Origin: Plakobranchus ocellatus | Lineage: Eukaryota; Mollusca; Gastropoda; Plakobranchidae | NCBI GenBank assembly: GCA_019648995.1 | Contig: BLXT01002514.1 | Coordinates: forward strand, 1,000,913 to 1,029,719 | Reading direction: 5' to 3' | DNA length: 28,807 bases | Notes under the pieces: generated by a model | Told to the model about the DNA's origin: nothing | Databases searched by the model: none | The model's input: only the letters and a program-made list of their open reading frames with translations | Translations under genes and position numbers: made by a program | In this document: positions 23,301 through 27,786 of the stretch, one piece after another | How positions within the stretch are numbered: position 1 is the first letter of the stretch | Layout of the letters: every line of letters starts with the position of its first letter

Positions 23301-26300
23301 TTCTTGACTTTTACAGTTTTGGCAGGTTTAGATTTTTTATCTGTGTTAACATTGTTTTCATTCACCTCTTTAGGAATTGCCGACTTCTTTGGCTTTATAG
23401 GTTTTTCTTGGTCTTTAGTAGTTTTATTTTTTGATTGATCATTAGCTTGCTTTTTGACATGACTATTATTTCTCTTAGTGACTCCATTTGCAGTTTTCTT
23501 CTGCAGCAGACTGACTGCTGCTGCTTTGAGCCTTTTCTTAGTGTTATTGGCAACAGCTATCGCAGCAGATGTTTTGGCTTTAGCTACTTTCTCTACACTG
23601 CTAACAGATTTGTCTGAGATTCTCGGAGACCCTTTAGTATTAACTTTCTGGGGAGATATTCTCTCACTTGCCCTTCGATTCCCTCCTGAATTACTTAAAT
23701 TACTATCCTCCACATCAGTGGAGTCTACAGTAGTAGAAGAATTAGCCTTGCGAGGTCGGCCGCGTGCAGACTTGTTCTTGCCTGGCTTGCGACCCTTTTT
23801 CACCTGAGATTCATCCTTGGAATAGATGTAGAGCATCTCGTCTTCCTCAAGCTCAGCTCGTCTTTCCTCCTCTTCTTTTAGAGCTTTTAGTCTCGCAAGC
23901 TCCCAGTCTTTTTTGGAGTTCTCGATGTCCTCCTGTACAGGAACCAATGGAAAGGAAGACAGTGATGGAACATCCGAAGGGGAAAAGTATATTATTCTGC
24001 GTTAAAATACCCAAAAATAAAAGCTTCCCTAGAGCATTTCATGGCTTATGGTAAAATTAAAAATAAATGTGGCTTACTTTGAGATCTAATGCCGTTTCAT
24101 TATGATGATTGATTTGACTCATACTCTTAGACTATAATTTCATGGCCAACATAATGGCATAAGTCACACTTAAACCAAAATGCATTTCTAGTATCATTGC
24201 ATTCATTGAGTGAAAAAAACTATACAATTTGTACGTTTATGTTTATAGATTAAAAAGACATATCTTATTGATCCATAAGGGAATTCAATATTAACTATCC
24301 ATATACTTTGAGTGATAAGTAAAAGTTGTTGAATGCTTCAGGATTCTCAACTGCCTGGTGCTCAGTCAAGAGTTTTTAAACATTCCTTTTTTATCCCCTT
24401 AACGTAATCCATGGCAGAAGATTTTACATACAACCACAGTTGTTCTAAAGGGGATCTTATCAGGAACTAAAACTGATTTAATTTTTATCAGGAAATAGAA
24501 CTGTTAAAATTTGTGGAAAAAAATCTCAAACCTCTGCTAATTTTAGCTCTTCTGCAGTCTCTGGTTCCATCTGAGCCTCCATAACAGTGACTGCATAGCG
24601 TTCAATGGGGGTCAACTATTCAAATAAATAAAAGACGTTTCAAAAATATAATGAAATTTACATACTCATAATACATTTTTTCCAATTCTAAATTCAATGC
24701 TTGTTGACAGTCGTTATGTGAGCTAATCATATGTATTGATAAATGCTGCATCAGTTCTTCAAATATTACACAATATTTAAGGAGGGGTGCTGGTGGGAAA
24801 ATGACCGAATTTTGGTCACACCAGCCTTTTTGGGATATTAACATATATAATAAAACTAGAACATGTCCTTGGGCCATCAGTACAAAAGAGAACATTGTTT
24901 CTAGGTTTATTTTATCATAAAAACGCACGGAGAAGATCAGGATACATACTAAAACTGTTAATTTTTTTTCAGAAAATTGCGTTTTTCTCAAAATATGCTT
25001 TTTCAACAGTTTTTTCCCTACTCCTCTTTTATTTTTTGAGCAATCACTTTCAAATCTTCACAGGTTTTATGTCATGTCATTCCACATAAAAGTATGTGAG
25101 CACATTTTTCATTTTTTGTGTTCGAAGAGAGTTATTCTTGTTTTTTTGGATTTTTTTGAAGGGGCATAATCGAATACTTAAGAAAAAAATTCATATTTAT
25201 TTTATTTTTGAATATGTTTCAAATCTGGCCTGATACTCCGATAGAGGAGGTATTTATGTACCTATATACAAAGTTTGAAGTGATTTGGTACACAAATAAG
25301 GGAGCCTTAGGGTTTTAAAAGAGCATGTTGATTTTCAAGATGGCAACCGTTTCCATAGCAACCGATGAATAAATTTACGTAATAACACTTTGTCATATGT
25401 CAAAAATTTCAGTAATTCAATGTGCTTAAAATAACTCTTTGTCAATGAGGCAAAAATACTATCGTTTAAAGGAATTTTATTTTCATAAATATTCTCTTGT
25501 TTAAAAGGAGCCCAAGAAAGATTTTAATACCATTGCTGTCTAAATTGGTTGATAAGTGAGTTAGCCAAATGCACTCAGTTTTGAGCATTAATTGCAATCA
25601 GTCACTAACATTTCTTCATGCAAAGACAATTTTCTTAGGGCCATATTGCTAATGATTTTAATTTTAAAAAATATGTCTGATTAGTAAAAATTAGCGGAAA
25701 TCCTATATTTTTATAAAATAATCACAAACCTCTTTGTCCAACATTGCTAACTCCATCTCAACCTTAGAAACTTCCTCATCCTCCTTCTTCAACTCAGCCT
25801 CCCTCTCATCCCATGGAATGTTCTCATCAAACTCGGCTAGTTCAGCTTTTTGCTCCGCCTGAAGTTGTTTAGCTGCCTGTGCATCTGTTTCATCTTCTGC
25901 TTTGCATAGAGCCTAAACAATGCAAGAAGAGTGAGCTTCAAATTTTTAAATAAAAAGCAGGATGCGCAATTTCTGGTTTTCAGCCAAAGAATTATGTAAT
26001 TGGCATACAGGAAAGAGTCTTATGTTATATTTATATTGTAGAATTAACCTATGTCAAACTTGTGGAATTCGACCTTCTTTTAAGTAGATTTATACTTCGA
26101 AACATTCTGAGCTGCAAATTTTTTATTGTGAAGAATTATGCAACGGATAAAGCAATAATTGTTAAGCTCGAAGGACATCTACTTATCTGTAGTCTAGTTA
26201 TAGATAGTAAGCAGCATGCCATTGCTTGAAGTGATTAAAATTGTAAGGCCCAATTCTATACCTTCATGGAAAAATTTTGTGAACTGGTCTTGACACAATA

Positions 26301-27786
26301 AATATGCAAAGTAAAAATTACACTACCGCATGACTACAATCCATCCTCAAGCTCCTCCCTTTGTTGATTCTTTACAATGTGCTCATTGCACTTGGACCTG
26401 GCACTATGGTTTCCAGTCAATTAAGTGTATTTAAAGGCTTATTTACATTATATTAATCCTACTCATTTCAGCAATTGTCAAAAATGCAATCAAAATGAAC
26501 CAGTTCCCTTTCTTTTCATTTTTATTTAGACTCGCATATTAATTAAGCATGGCATATGACCAATTCTATGAGGACTGGCCCTAGCTATACTGACTTACTG
26601 TATTTGGAGTGAAATAACCCTCTCCTCTATAATATGAGATATTGAATAATGGTTTCAAAAGAAGTCTCATCAAAATAAAATACCACCTCCAACCAAAGCT
26701 GGCGCTCATCCACAGCAGCCTGTTACTATTAACTGTGCCCAGTCTGACTGAATTTGTCAAACAAATTGGGTTTGCCCTGTACTTGCACACAACTATCCTT
26801 ACGACTCACTTTTTTTCATAATCAAGGAAATTTACTGCATCCCTACCATCAGATTGTTGAAAGCATAAAGACAACACTCTAAATCTGAAGGGGTCAGTAC
26901 TTTAAAATTACTTATTTGCGAATGAGCGCTACATGCAGATCTCTATGCATTGACCACAAGCTCATGTCAGAGACATGTAGCACTATGGTGTATTAACAAA
27001 GAAAGAATTACATAGTGCCCTTTCATAGCAAGCTGTTTAAAATGAAATGCAGATGAGTCATATCGATAGTAGATATCCAATATATCCTTCAATACAGTTT
27101 AGATAAGTAAATTAATTATATTACACAATGGTTCTTGATATTGGGTTGACCAAAAAAAAAATAAAATAATTTCCATTGTCTACCAAGACCATTGGAATGG
27201 TTGAGACTGGCCCCAACCCTAAAATGGTTATAATTATATCAATAGACTTTAAGCCTTTGAAAGAGGGCAAAATAAGATTTGTTATGGAAGTATGTTTTGT
27301 CAGCTTGAGCCAGAGGTCAAAGAGAAAAAAAGTAAATTTTGAAAAAGACCATTAGGCCTACCTGTTCATATTGAGTAAGCATGGCTGCCTCTTTCTTGCT
27401 TTCCTCTTTCTCTTTATTTTCCTCCAGCTGCTCTTTTTGATTTTCTTCTAGCTCTTTTTGTTTTGCTTCCTTTTCTTTTTCTTTGACTAATGAATCCAGT
27501 CCAGATGGCTCAGCAAATAGGTCGTTAATAGTTTGCTAAAAAGAGGAGAGAAAAGATCAATGTTATGCTTAATGGTTTCACACACACAAAAACTGATCTA
27601 AACCAATAAAAAACAGAAGTAAACAGCCTTGAATATATAGGCAATGTCAAACAATGCTAAAAGGCATTCACCTCTTTGAAGAAAGCGGTGGTAAAGTTTC
27701 CACCTTCAATGGCCAAATCTCCAAGTAACCGTTTCTGGTTGGCCTTTTTTAAGATGTTTTCTTCTACAGTCATTTCACTCACAAGT
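1483..27786 (-). CDS. Domino/SRCAP-class chromatin remodeller, long (EP400-like) isoform, 3' part, 18 exons
   Basis: This entry is the joined model; each exon is listed separately. Joining the 18 exons gives 3034 nt, that is one leftover base plus 1011 codons with no stop, and every junction is phase-consistent. The family is a nuclear Snf2-type ATPase that exchanges H2A for H2A.Z-type variants and, in its EP400/Domino-A form, sits in the Tip60/NuA4 acetyltransferase complex. Order of segments in the window protein: helicase lobe 2 end (1-38), charged linker (39-157), LTPIERYA segment (158-185), charged helix (186-228), WCPPTPPQDDNDIY block (229-280), RSLFDKP block (282-323), Myb/SANT region (about 360-445), NNRPLRT block and Q/A tract (448-568), and a Q/T/V/A-rich tail (569-1011). 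HSA and the main ATPase core must lie right of the window. The start codon and the true stop are not in view. Family assignment is firm; the symbol (domino, SRCAP-like or EP400-like) is left blank because the ATPase and tail point to different vertebrate paralogues. Confidence 0.9.
1698..2254. other. Intron q-r (557 bp)
   Basis: AT-rich. A more GC-balanced patch at about 2050-2150 (ACCGGTGCTGGACGATGGGA region) stands out but shows no coding match. Nothing else seen. Confidence 0.7.
2255..2344 (-). CDS. Exon q: small QLQQQRMQLLQQRK exon
   Basis: 90 nt (2 + 29 codons + 1), with acceptor CCATACAG and donor CACAG|GTCAGT. It encodes SKSPTVSQLQQQRMQLLQQR and KVGGQPKVT. The Gln-rich helix-prone stretch resembles the Q-rich helices of EP400 tails. 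Both phases (1 and 1) agree with exons p and r. Confidence 0.87.
2345..2850. other. Intron p-q (506 bp)
   Basis: AT-rich intron with T runs near 2600. Nothing else seen. Confidence 0.75.
2851..3013 (-). CDS. Exon p: T/V/Q-rich tail
   Basis: 163 nt (54 codons + 1; phase 0 to 1), with acceptor TCATCTCCAG and donor GTGG|GTCAGT. LQTAQIIQGQVTPGVATSQT continues PVALVKSVSASPAVTVSGTI and PVTGLAVAQQRAVV. The composition is like the rest of the tail. Another frame is also open but is cysteine-rich and breaks the phase on both sides. Confidence 0.87.
3014..3375 (-). other. GC-AG intron o-p (362 bp)
   Basis: Donor CAG|GCAAGT and acceptor CATCTCCAG. Phase 0 on both sides. The content is AT-rich with no other feature. 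Confidence 0.75.
3376..3498 (-). CDS. Exon o: short Q-rich exon with a GC donor
   Basis: 123 nt (41 codons, phase 0), with a strong acceptor TTTCCCCTCTCAG and a donor AGCAG|GCAAGT. The peptide is SILQGAKPAGLLRTAALPRM then GEEQLQALRMRTHMQAQAGK and Q. The GC donor fits the usual GC-AG consensus at every other position and is the only nearby choice that keeps the frame of exon p in family-like composition. Confidence 0.86.
3499..4147. other. Intron n-o (649 bp)
   Basis: AT-rich with a long A run near 3771-3789. Nothing else seen. Confidence 0.75.
4148..4383 (-). CDS. Exon n: Q-rich tail with LTPxQ repeats
   Basis: 236 nt (2 + 78 codons; phase 1 to 0), with acceptor TATCCTTAG and donor ACAG|GTGAGG. 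LQPQLTARSLTPHQINILRQ is followed by SQQSIIRTQAAGAGGAAQLR and AQRLLTPDQLRAQQLKHSGT. The LTP(H/D)Q pair resembles the LTPEHL and ITPAHFQLLRQ units of the EP400 tail, so homology is likely, though the similarity is short. Confidence 0.9.
4612..4890 (+). mobile_element. tRNA-derived SINE, copy 1
   Basis: This copy starts with tRNA-like promoter boxes: an A-box-like TGGCTCATCTGG at 4625-4636 and a B-box-like GGTCCGAGGTC at 4661-4671. A body follows with GCAATGGCGAACGACCTCAT, AAGAACAATCAGGAC and CCCAATGCTTGGTC, and a tail with ACTTTACTTTTAC. The second copy in the window (1122-1413, opposite strand) shares all of these in order. It sits in the 3-kb intron between exons m and n, in the sense opposite to the gene. 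It is non-autonomous; no LINE partner is seen. Confidence 0.8.
6288..6539 (+). repeat. Diverged interspersed repeat, copy A
   Basis: It shares, in the same order and orientation, several blocks with 26836-27168: TGCATCC.TAC.ATCAGATTG at the left end, a TTTGC.A.TGAGC.CTA block in the middle, and GA.ATTGG.TTGACC followed by an A-rich end. The A-rich right end suggests a retroposon-like or MITE-like element. No coding capacity and no clear terminal inverted repeat were seen. Confidence 0.55.
7383..7578 (-). CDS. Exon m: T/V/A-rich tail
   Basis: 196 nt (65 codons + 1; phase 0 to 1), with acceptor GCATCTCCAG and donor GGTG|GTACGT. It encodes AVSANLPPTIRGQRPSTPTI then TMQELSNSTAITVASVAGAR and PIIQTTVAASGLAAGQKIAA. 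Unstructured tail. The donor choice is set by phase: exon n begins with two bases that complete a Gly codon. Confidence 0.88.
7579..8062. other. Intron l-m (484 bp)
   Basis: AT-rich intron; nothing seen beyond splice sites. Confidence 0.75.
8063..8233 (-). CDS. Exon l: SAAGNIIVNAPAG..INKRI block
   Basis: 171 nt (57 codons, phase 0), with acceptor ACTCTTAG and donor CTATT|GTGAGT. LSAAGNIIVNAPAGLQSGPF continues AAINKRISQAALPTTI. This is the small conserved island of the EP400 tail (SGNVIVNTIAGVPAATFQSINKRL), which confirms that the Q-rich exons on the left belong to the same gene. Confidence 0.92.
8234..8910. other. Intron k-l (677 bp)
   Basis: AT-rich; contains a TATA/GATA-type short repeat at 8658-8678 followed by T10 and A9 runs. 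Nothing else seen. Confidence 0.75.
8911..9045 (-). CDS. Exon k: Q/T/V-rich tail
   Basis: 135 nt (45 codons, phase 0), with acceptor CTCCTGGCAG and donor CATT|GTAAGT, the strongest donor in the gene. It encodes TAAVQDVGALAQRTVQAGLA then TPGVTPTIQG and QQLSSIVSVTPTTVI. It is low in complexity and has no recognised domain. Its place in the gene and its composition agree with the A/Q/T/V-rich EP400 C-terminus. Confidence 0.88.
9046..11202. other. Intron j-k (2157 bp)
   Basis: AT-rich with many homopolymer runs. It contains a plus-strand pyrimidine-rich stretch at about 10300-10437 ending in ATTCCAG. No coding sequence was recognised. Confidence 0.7.
11203..11565 (-). CDS. Exon j: NNRPLRT block, ILAEQGINYD block and Q/A tract
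   Basis: 363 nt (121 codons, phase 0). I place the start at CTATCAG|ACAAAG, because TKNNRPLRTEQLY follows directly on the SANT exon as in EP400 (KNNRPLRTSQIY) and the bases before it form a pyrimidine-rich acceptor. The open frame beyond, across the N gap, is therefore intron. Further blocks are TAKPTKHALILAEQGINYDQ and PLLPSQLAARRAERIAMDKK (EP400: KHASVLAESGINYDKPL...ASLRAERIA), then an interrupted Gln/Ala tract (residues 92-116). The donor is TCAGTG|GTGAGG. The Q/A tract is encoded by mixed CAG, CAA, GCA and GCT codons, so it is a candidate length polymorphism. Confidence 0.92.
11578..11601. other. Assembly gap (24 N)
   Basis: Twenty-four unknown bases. They lie in the intron just upstream (in gene direction) of the pyrimidine tract and acceptor of exon j, so the coding sequence is probably not affected. 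The real gap length may differ. Confidence 0.98.
11978..12199 (-). CDS. Exon i: rest of Myb/SANT domain
   Basis: 222 nt (74 codons, phase 0), with acceptor TGTGTACAG and donor ACAAG|GTAAAA. AVQHIQKLNSDLLIDNPAQI is followed by VNWDFVSDFVSVVGRCFRAA, KHCRYQYEYFVLPREDGK and KTPKSIYK. The NWD.VSD.V......(R/K).C(R)..YE....PRE(D/E)GK pattern is the SANT/Myb-like fold of EP400 and Domino-A. In the family this domain is thought to engage chromatin or histone tails and helps define the Tip60/NuA4 form. The conserved Trp and the C-R-x-x-Y-E helix are intact. Confidence 0.95.
12200..12895. other. Intron h-i inside the SANT domain (696 bp)
   Basis: Splits the Myb/SANT domain after its first helix. AT-rich; contains a C-rich word near 12471-12484. 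Nothing else seen. Confidence 0.75.
12896..13045 (-). CDS. Exon h: Pro-rich linker and first part of Myb/SANT domain
   Basis: 150 nt (50 codons, phase 0 at both ends), with acceptor CTCCCAAAG and donor GGAG|GTATGT. After VPTKMIAGRSPMGQQPSQPP and a P/T-rich stretch comes PDPNYPEWLVHEEWALLE. The W..EEWALL sequence is the first helix of the EP400-type SANT/Myb-like domain (EP400 has EWLI.EDWALLQAV). The domain continues in exon i. Confidence 0.93.
13046..13691. other. Intron g-h (646 bp)
   Basis: AT-rich with A runs near 13300. Nothing else seen. Confidence 0.75.
13692..13819 (-). CDS. Exon g: RKQKQRKEE..RSLFDKP block
   Basis: 128 nt (2 + 42 codons), with acceptor TTGTTTCAG and donor TTCCAG|GTGGGA. 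Two starting bases complete a Thr codon with exon f. The peptide RKQKQRKEEQPRVPRSLFDK then PKEVVMKQRRDAKMQRLRHN and FQ matches the RKKKQR...PRSLFDR segment of EP400. It is strongly basic and could act as a nuclear localisation or DNA-contact segment (inference). Confidence 0.92.
13820..14601. other. Intron f-g (782 bp)
   Basis: AT-rich, with a C9-A8 junction near 14307-14324. Nothing else seen. Confidence 0.75.
14602..14758 (-). CDS. Exon f: WCPPTPPQDDNDIY block
   Basis: 157 nt (52 codons + 1), with acceptor TTTGACACAG and donor ACAA|GTATGA; it starts in phase 0 and ends in phase 1. The peptide MWCPPTPPQDDNDIYMDETL continues SFLYEARVMPEQALPPVYVP and KAHKKPKMEAIT. This is an unmistakable EP400/Domino-A block ((L)W(T/C)PPTPPQDD.DIY...LPPVYV(R/K)KE.K). 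It is absent from vertebrate SRCAP as far as I know. The ATG here is not a start codon; the exon is internal. Confidence 0.93.
17275..17373. repeat. Compound (TG)n-(GA)n microsatellite
   Basis: A TG run at about 17275-17292 passes through a GAGAGGGTGAGA-type junction into a long GA run at about 17312-17373, interrupted once by AAAGA. It lies in the large intron of the long form. On the transcribed strand it is CT/CA-rich and could act as a polypyrimidine (PTB-type) binding tract; that is speculation. Confidence 0.95.
20321..20377. repeat. AT/CA microsatellite
   Basis: A TA run (about 20322-20338) is followed by TATA-rich sequence and then ACACACAC-like sequence to about 20377. It is simple-sequence DNA in the large intron, or the distal 3' UTR of the short form. 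A shorter TA/GA run lies at 8658-8678. Confidence 0.85.
21442..21447 (-). promoter_or_regulatory. Candidate poly(A) signal for the short form
   Basis: AATAAA on the minus strand, about 225 nt past the TAG of the composite terminal exon. Other AATAAA hexamers on the same strand are at 21034-21039 and 20929-20934, so the cleavage site is not fixed. AT-rich background makes chance hexamers common. Confidence 0.3.
21671..23932 (-). CDS. Exon e-extended (short form): composite terminal exon with AT-hook-like tail
   Basis: 2262 nt: 753 codons plus the TAG at 21671-21673. The first 43 codons are shared with the long form. Past the internal donor come KKGRKPGKNK and SARGRPRKANSS, two AT-hook-like cores (RGRP is the classical minor-groove motif). 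Next come S/R-rich and lysine-rich stretches (about 23240-23700), a more ordered island PPPWSNPNLVIRTRK (near 23003-23060), a long S/T/V/Q/A-rich disordered part, and a decapeptide repeat (21773-22075). The end is NKTPTTKS. Intron-like features are absent: there is no stop in 753 codons. In role it could correspond to the Domino-B / SRCAP-type tail. I cannot align the tail to a named protein from memory apart from the AT-hook character. Confidence 0.87.
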   Translation of the reverse strand, partial: EDIENSKKDWELARLKALKEEEERRAELEEDEMLYIYSKDESQVKKGRKPGKNKSARGRPRKANSSTTVDSTDVEDSNLSNSGGNRRASERISPQKVNTKGSPRISDKSVSSVEKVAKAKTSAAIAVANNTKKRLKAAAVSLLQKKTANGVTKRNNSHVKKQANDQSKNKTTKDQEKPIKPKKSAIPKEVNENNVNTDKKSKPAKTVKVKNSVPMQNGHDAVHINSKLATQARNALLKQQAQQLGHIQLNCTSVVLNSLPARSLSQPLASAVLNSPPLRPQLKPATPKSPIDPNVPPPWSNPNLVIRTRKAAVHSPVVLGQARATKVPGSSRSPGQSVLQQSLSRPPVFSVNNSISNPITTVTSLAISTATSSATMMTVTGSAQVTQQLSNSDRNIFQLFTPNTSTVTLNASGLRQVSPAVVNQIRGATLISPANLQGARFITTGLGGQSLVVSAAPRPVGSASAASSGSPSLTLLPTGQTLGSNNVRSVLNTARLASPITLQGLGSVPYAVNLIRTSSGNLTIPISGQQQFLQASSLAQVPGQPGYVLITPRAPRISTPQPASMVSLVQTTQAGQRVQLLAQVPTAISSATQVLQGVPVAGTPTQAKLITPAKSGVLPVKPGSNISLAKQNALGSSPVKQSVPNLVPLSQVIGLTPPKSGPSVLNVGQVRPGLLGISNLRPGVAGITSVRPGTISISPIKQNIVGLAPIKQSIVTIPPGVVKSTPNPSEQSVAGVGASTVGLVQNKTPTTKS
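21671..27786 (-). CDS. Domino/SRCAP-class remodeller, short (AT-hook) isoform, 3' part, 5 exons
   Basis: This alternative model joins the exons at 27672-27786, 27362-27535, 25730-25912, 24532-24615 and 21671-23932. It gives 938 codons in the window before the TAG at 21671-21673. The first 228 residues equal the long form. The remaining 710 come from reading through the internal donor at 23803/23802. An uninterrupted 753-codon frame in such AT-rich DNA, with G+C visibly higher than in the flanking introns, argues that it is coding and not retained intron. The tail begins with two AT-hook-like motifs and a basic stretch. By analogy with Drosophila Domino-B and human SRCAP this form would serve a SWR1-like H2A.Z exchange complex, which is inference. 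Transcript support is needed to prove use. Confidence 0.85.
23804..23932 (-). CDS. Exon e (long form): charged helix ending at the internal donor
   Basis: 129 nt (43 codons) from the acceptor TGTACAG (before 23932) to an internal donor CTCAG|GTGAAA. The peptide EDIENSKKDWELARLKALKE then EEERRAELEEDEMLYIYSKD and ESQ aligns with the WE.A(R)LKALKEEEERR..ELLTYTREDA segment of Domino and EP400. The MetValProValGln that could precede it in the open frame is intronic. The same start is used by the short form, which ignores the internal donor. The donor (CAG|GTGAAA) is a good match to consensus and keeps phase 0, as does the acceptor at 14758. Confidence 0.85.
23933..24531. other. Intron d-e (599 bp)
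   Basis: AT-rich intron with nothing recognised beyond its splice sites. Confidence 0.75.
24532..24615 (-). CDS. Exon d: LTPIERYA segment
   Basis: 84 nt (28 codons, phase 0), with a TGAATAG acceptor and a GAG|GTTTGA donor. It encodes LTPIERYAVTVMEAQMEPET followed by AEELKLAE. The LTPIE(R/K)YA motif is shared by SRCAP, Domino and EP400 at this position, which fixes the frame and the identity of a very short exon. Confidence 0.94.
24616..25729. other. Intron c-d (1114 bp)
   Basis: AT-rich. It contains the X-box/YY1-like pair at 25336-25362. The part around 25210-25380 (TATACAAAGTTTGAAGTGAT and neighbours) has the look of interspersed repeat sequence common in marine invertebrates, but I have no second copy in the window. 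Confidence 0.6.
25336..25362 (+). promoter_or_regulatory. X-box-like (RFX) motif next to a YY1-like word
   Basis: GTTTCCATAGCAAC at 25349-25362 is a full match to the RFX X-box pattern GTNRCC/GTTNCC-N2-RGYAAC. CAAGATGGC (25336-25344), the core of YY1 sites, lies four bases upstream. Both are in the intron between exons c and d. They could be functional, or simply part of a dispersed repeat. Confidence 0.35.
25730..25912 (-). CDS. Exon c: SRCAP-type AEDE / AELAEF segment
   Basis: 183 nt (61 codons, phase 0 at both ends), with a TGTTTAG acceptor and a GAG|GTTTGT donor. The peptide begins ALCKAEDETDAQAAKQL and continues EQKAELAEFDENIPWDE. These match the ALxxAEDExD...AELAEF block that follows the helicase in SRCAP, Domino and Swr1-type proteins. 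The remainder is highly acidic (KKEDEEVSKVEMELAMLDKE). No enzyme motif is present; in the family this post-helicase region bridges the ATPase to complex subunits. Confidence 0.93.
25913..27361. other. Intron b-c (1449 bp)
   Basis: Holds interspersed repeat copy B. A more GC-balanced stretch at about 26540-26830 looks like old transposon-derived sequence but has no readable protein. The rest is AT-rich with nothing recognised. Confidence 0.7.
26836..27168 (+). repeat. Diverged interspersed repeat, copy B
   Basis: Partner of 6288-6539, about 80 bp longer; it lies in the intron between exons b and c. It ends with GATATTGGGTTGACC and a run of A with AATAAAAT. The family is unknown to me. Confidence 0.55.
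27362..27535 (-). CDS. Exon b: TINDLF and acidic/lysine-rich linker
   Basis: 174 nt (58 codons, phase 0 at both ends), with a CTTTTTAG acceptor and a CAG|GTAGGC donor. It opens with QTINDLFAEPSGLDSL, which corresponds to the TIRELF segment that follows the helicase lobe in SRCAP and Domino. It then runs into an E/K/Q-rich stretch (residues 18-49 of the exon) that is likely helical or coiled coil, and ends in AAMLTQYEQ. The linker is low in complexity and probably diverges fast; the opening segment is the conserved part. Confidence 0.93.
27672..27786 (-). CDS. Exon a: end of helicase lobe 2
   Basis: 115 nt, bounded by a TCAG acceptor and a GAG|GTGAAT donor; it starts with the last base of a codon and ends in phase 0. 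The 38 residues read LVSEMTVEENIL, then KKANQKRLLGDLAIEGGNF and TTAFFKE. This is the C-terminal helix set that closes the second RecA-like lobe in Swr1/SRCAP/Domino proteins. The KKANQKR..EGGNFTTA signature is diagnostic of that subfamily; to my knowledge vertebrate EP400 has a different sequence here. It is the most upstream exon in the window. The catalytic motifs (Walker A, DEAH) must be further right. The sequence to 28807 shows no further exon. Confidence 0.95.

Noticed and set aside
21693-23807. Several plus-strand open frames opposite the large exon
   Set aside because: Antisense shadows of a G+C-richer coding exon; no domain and no coherent length.
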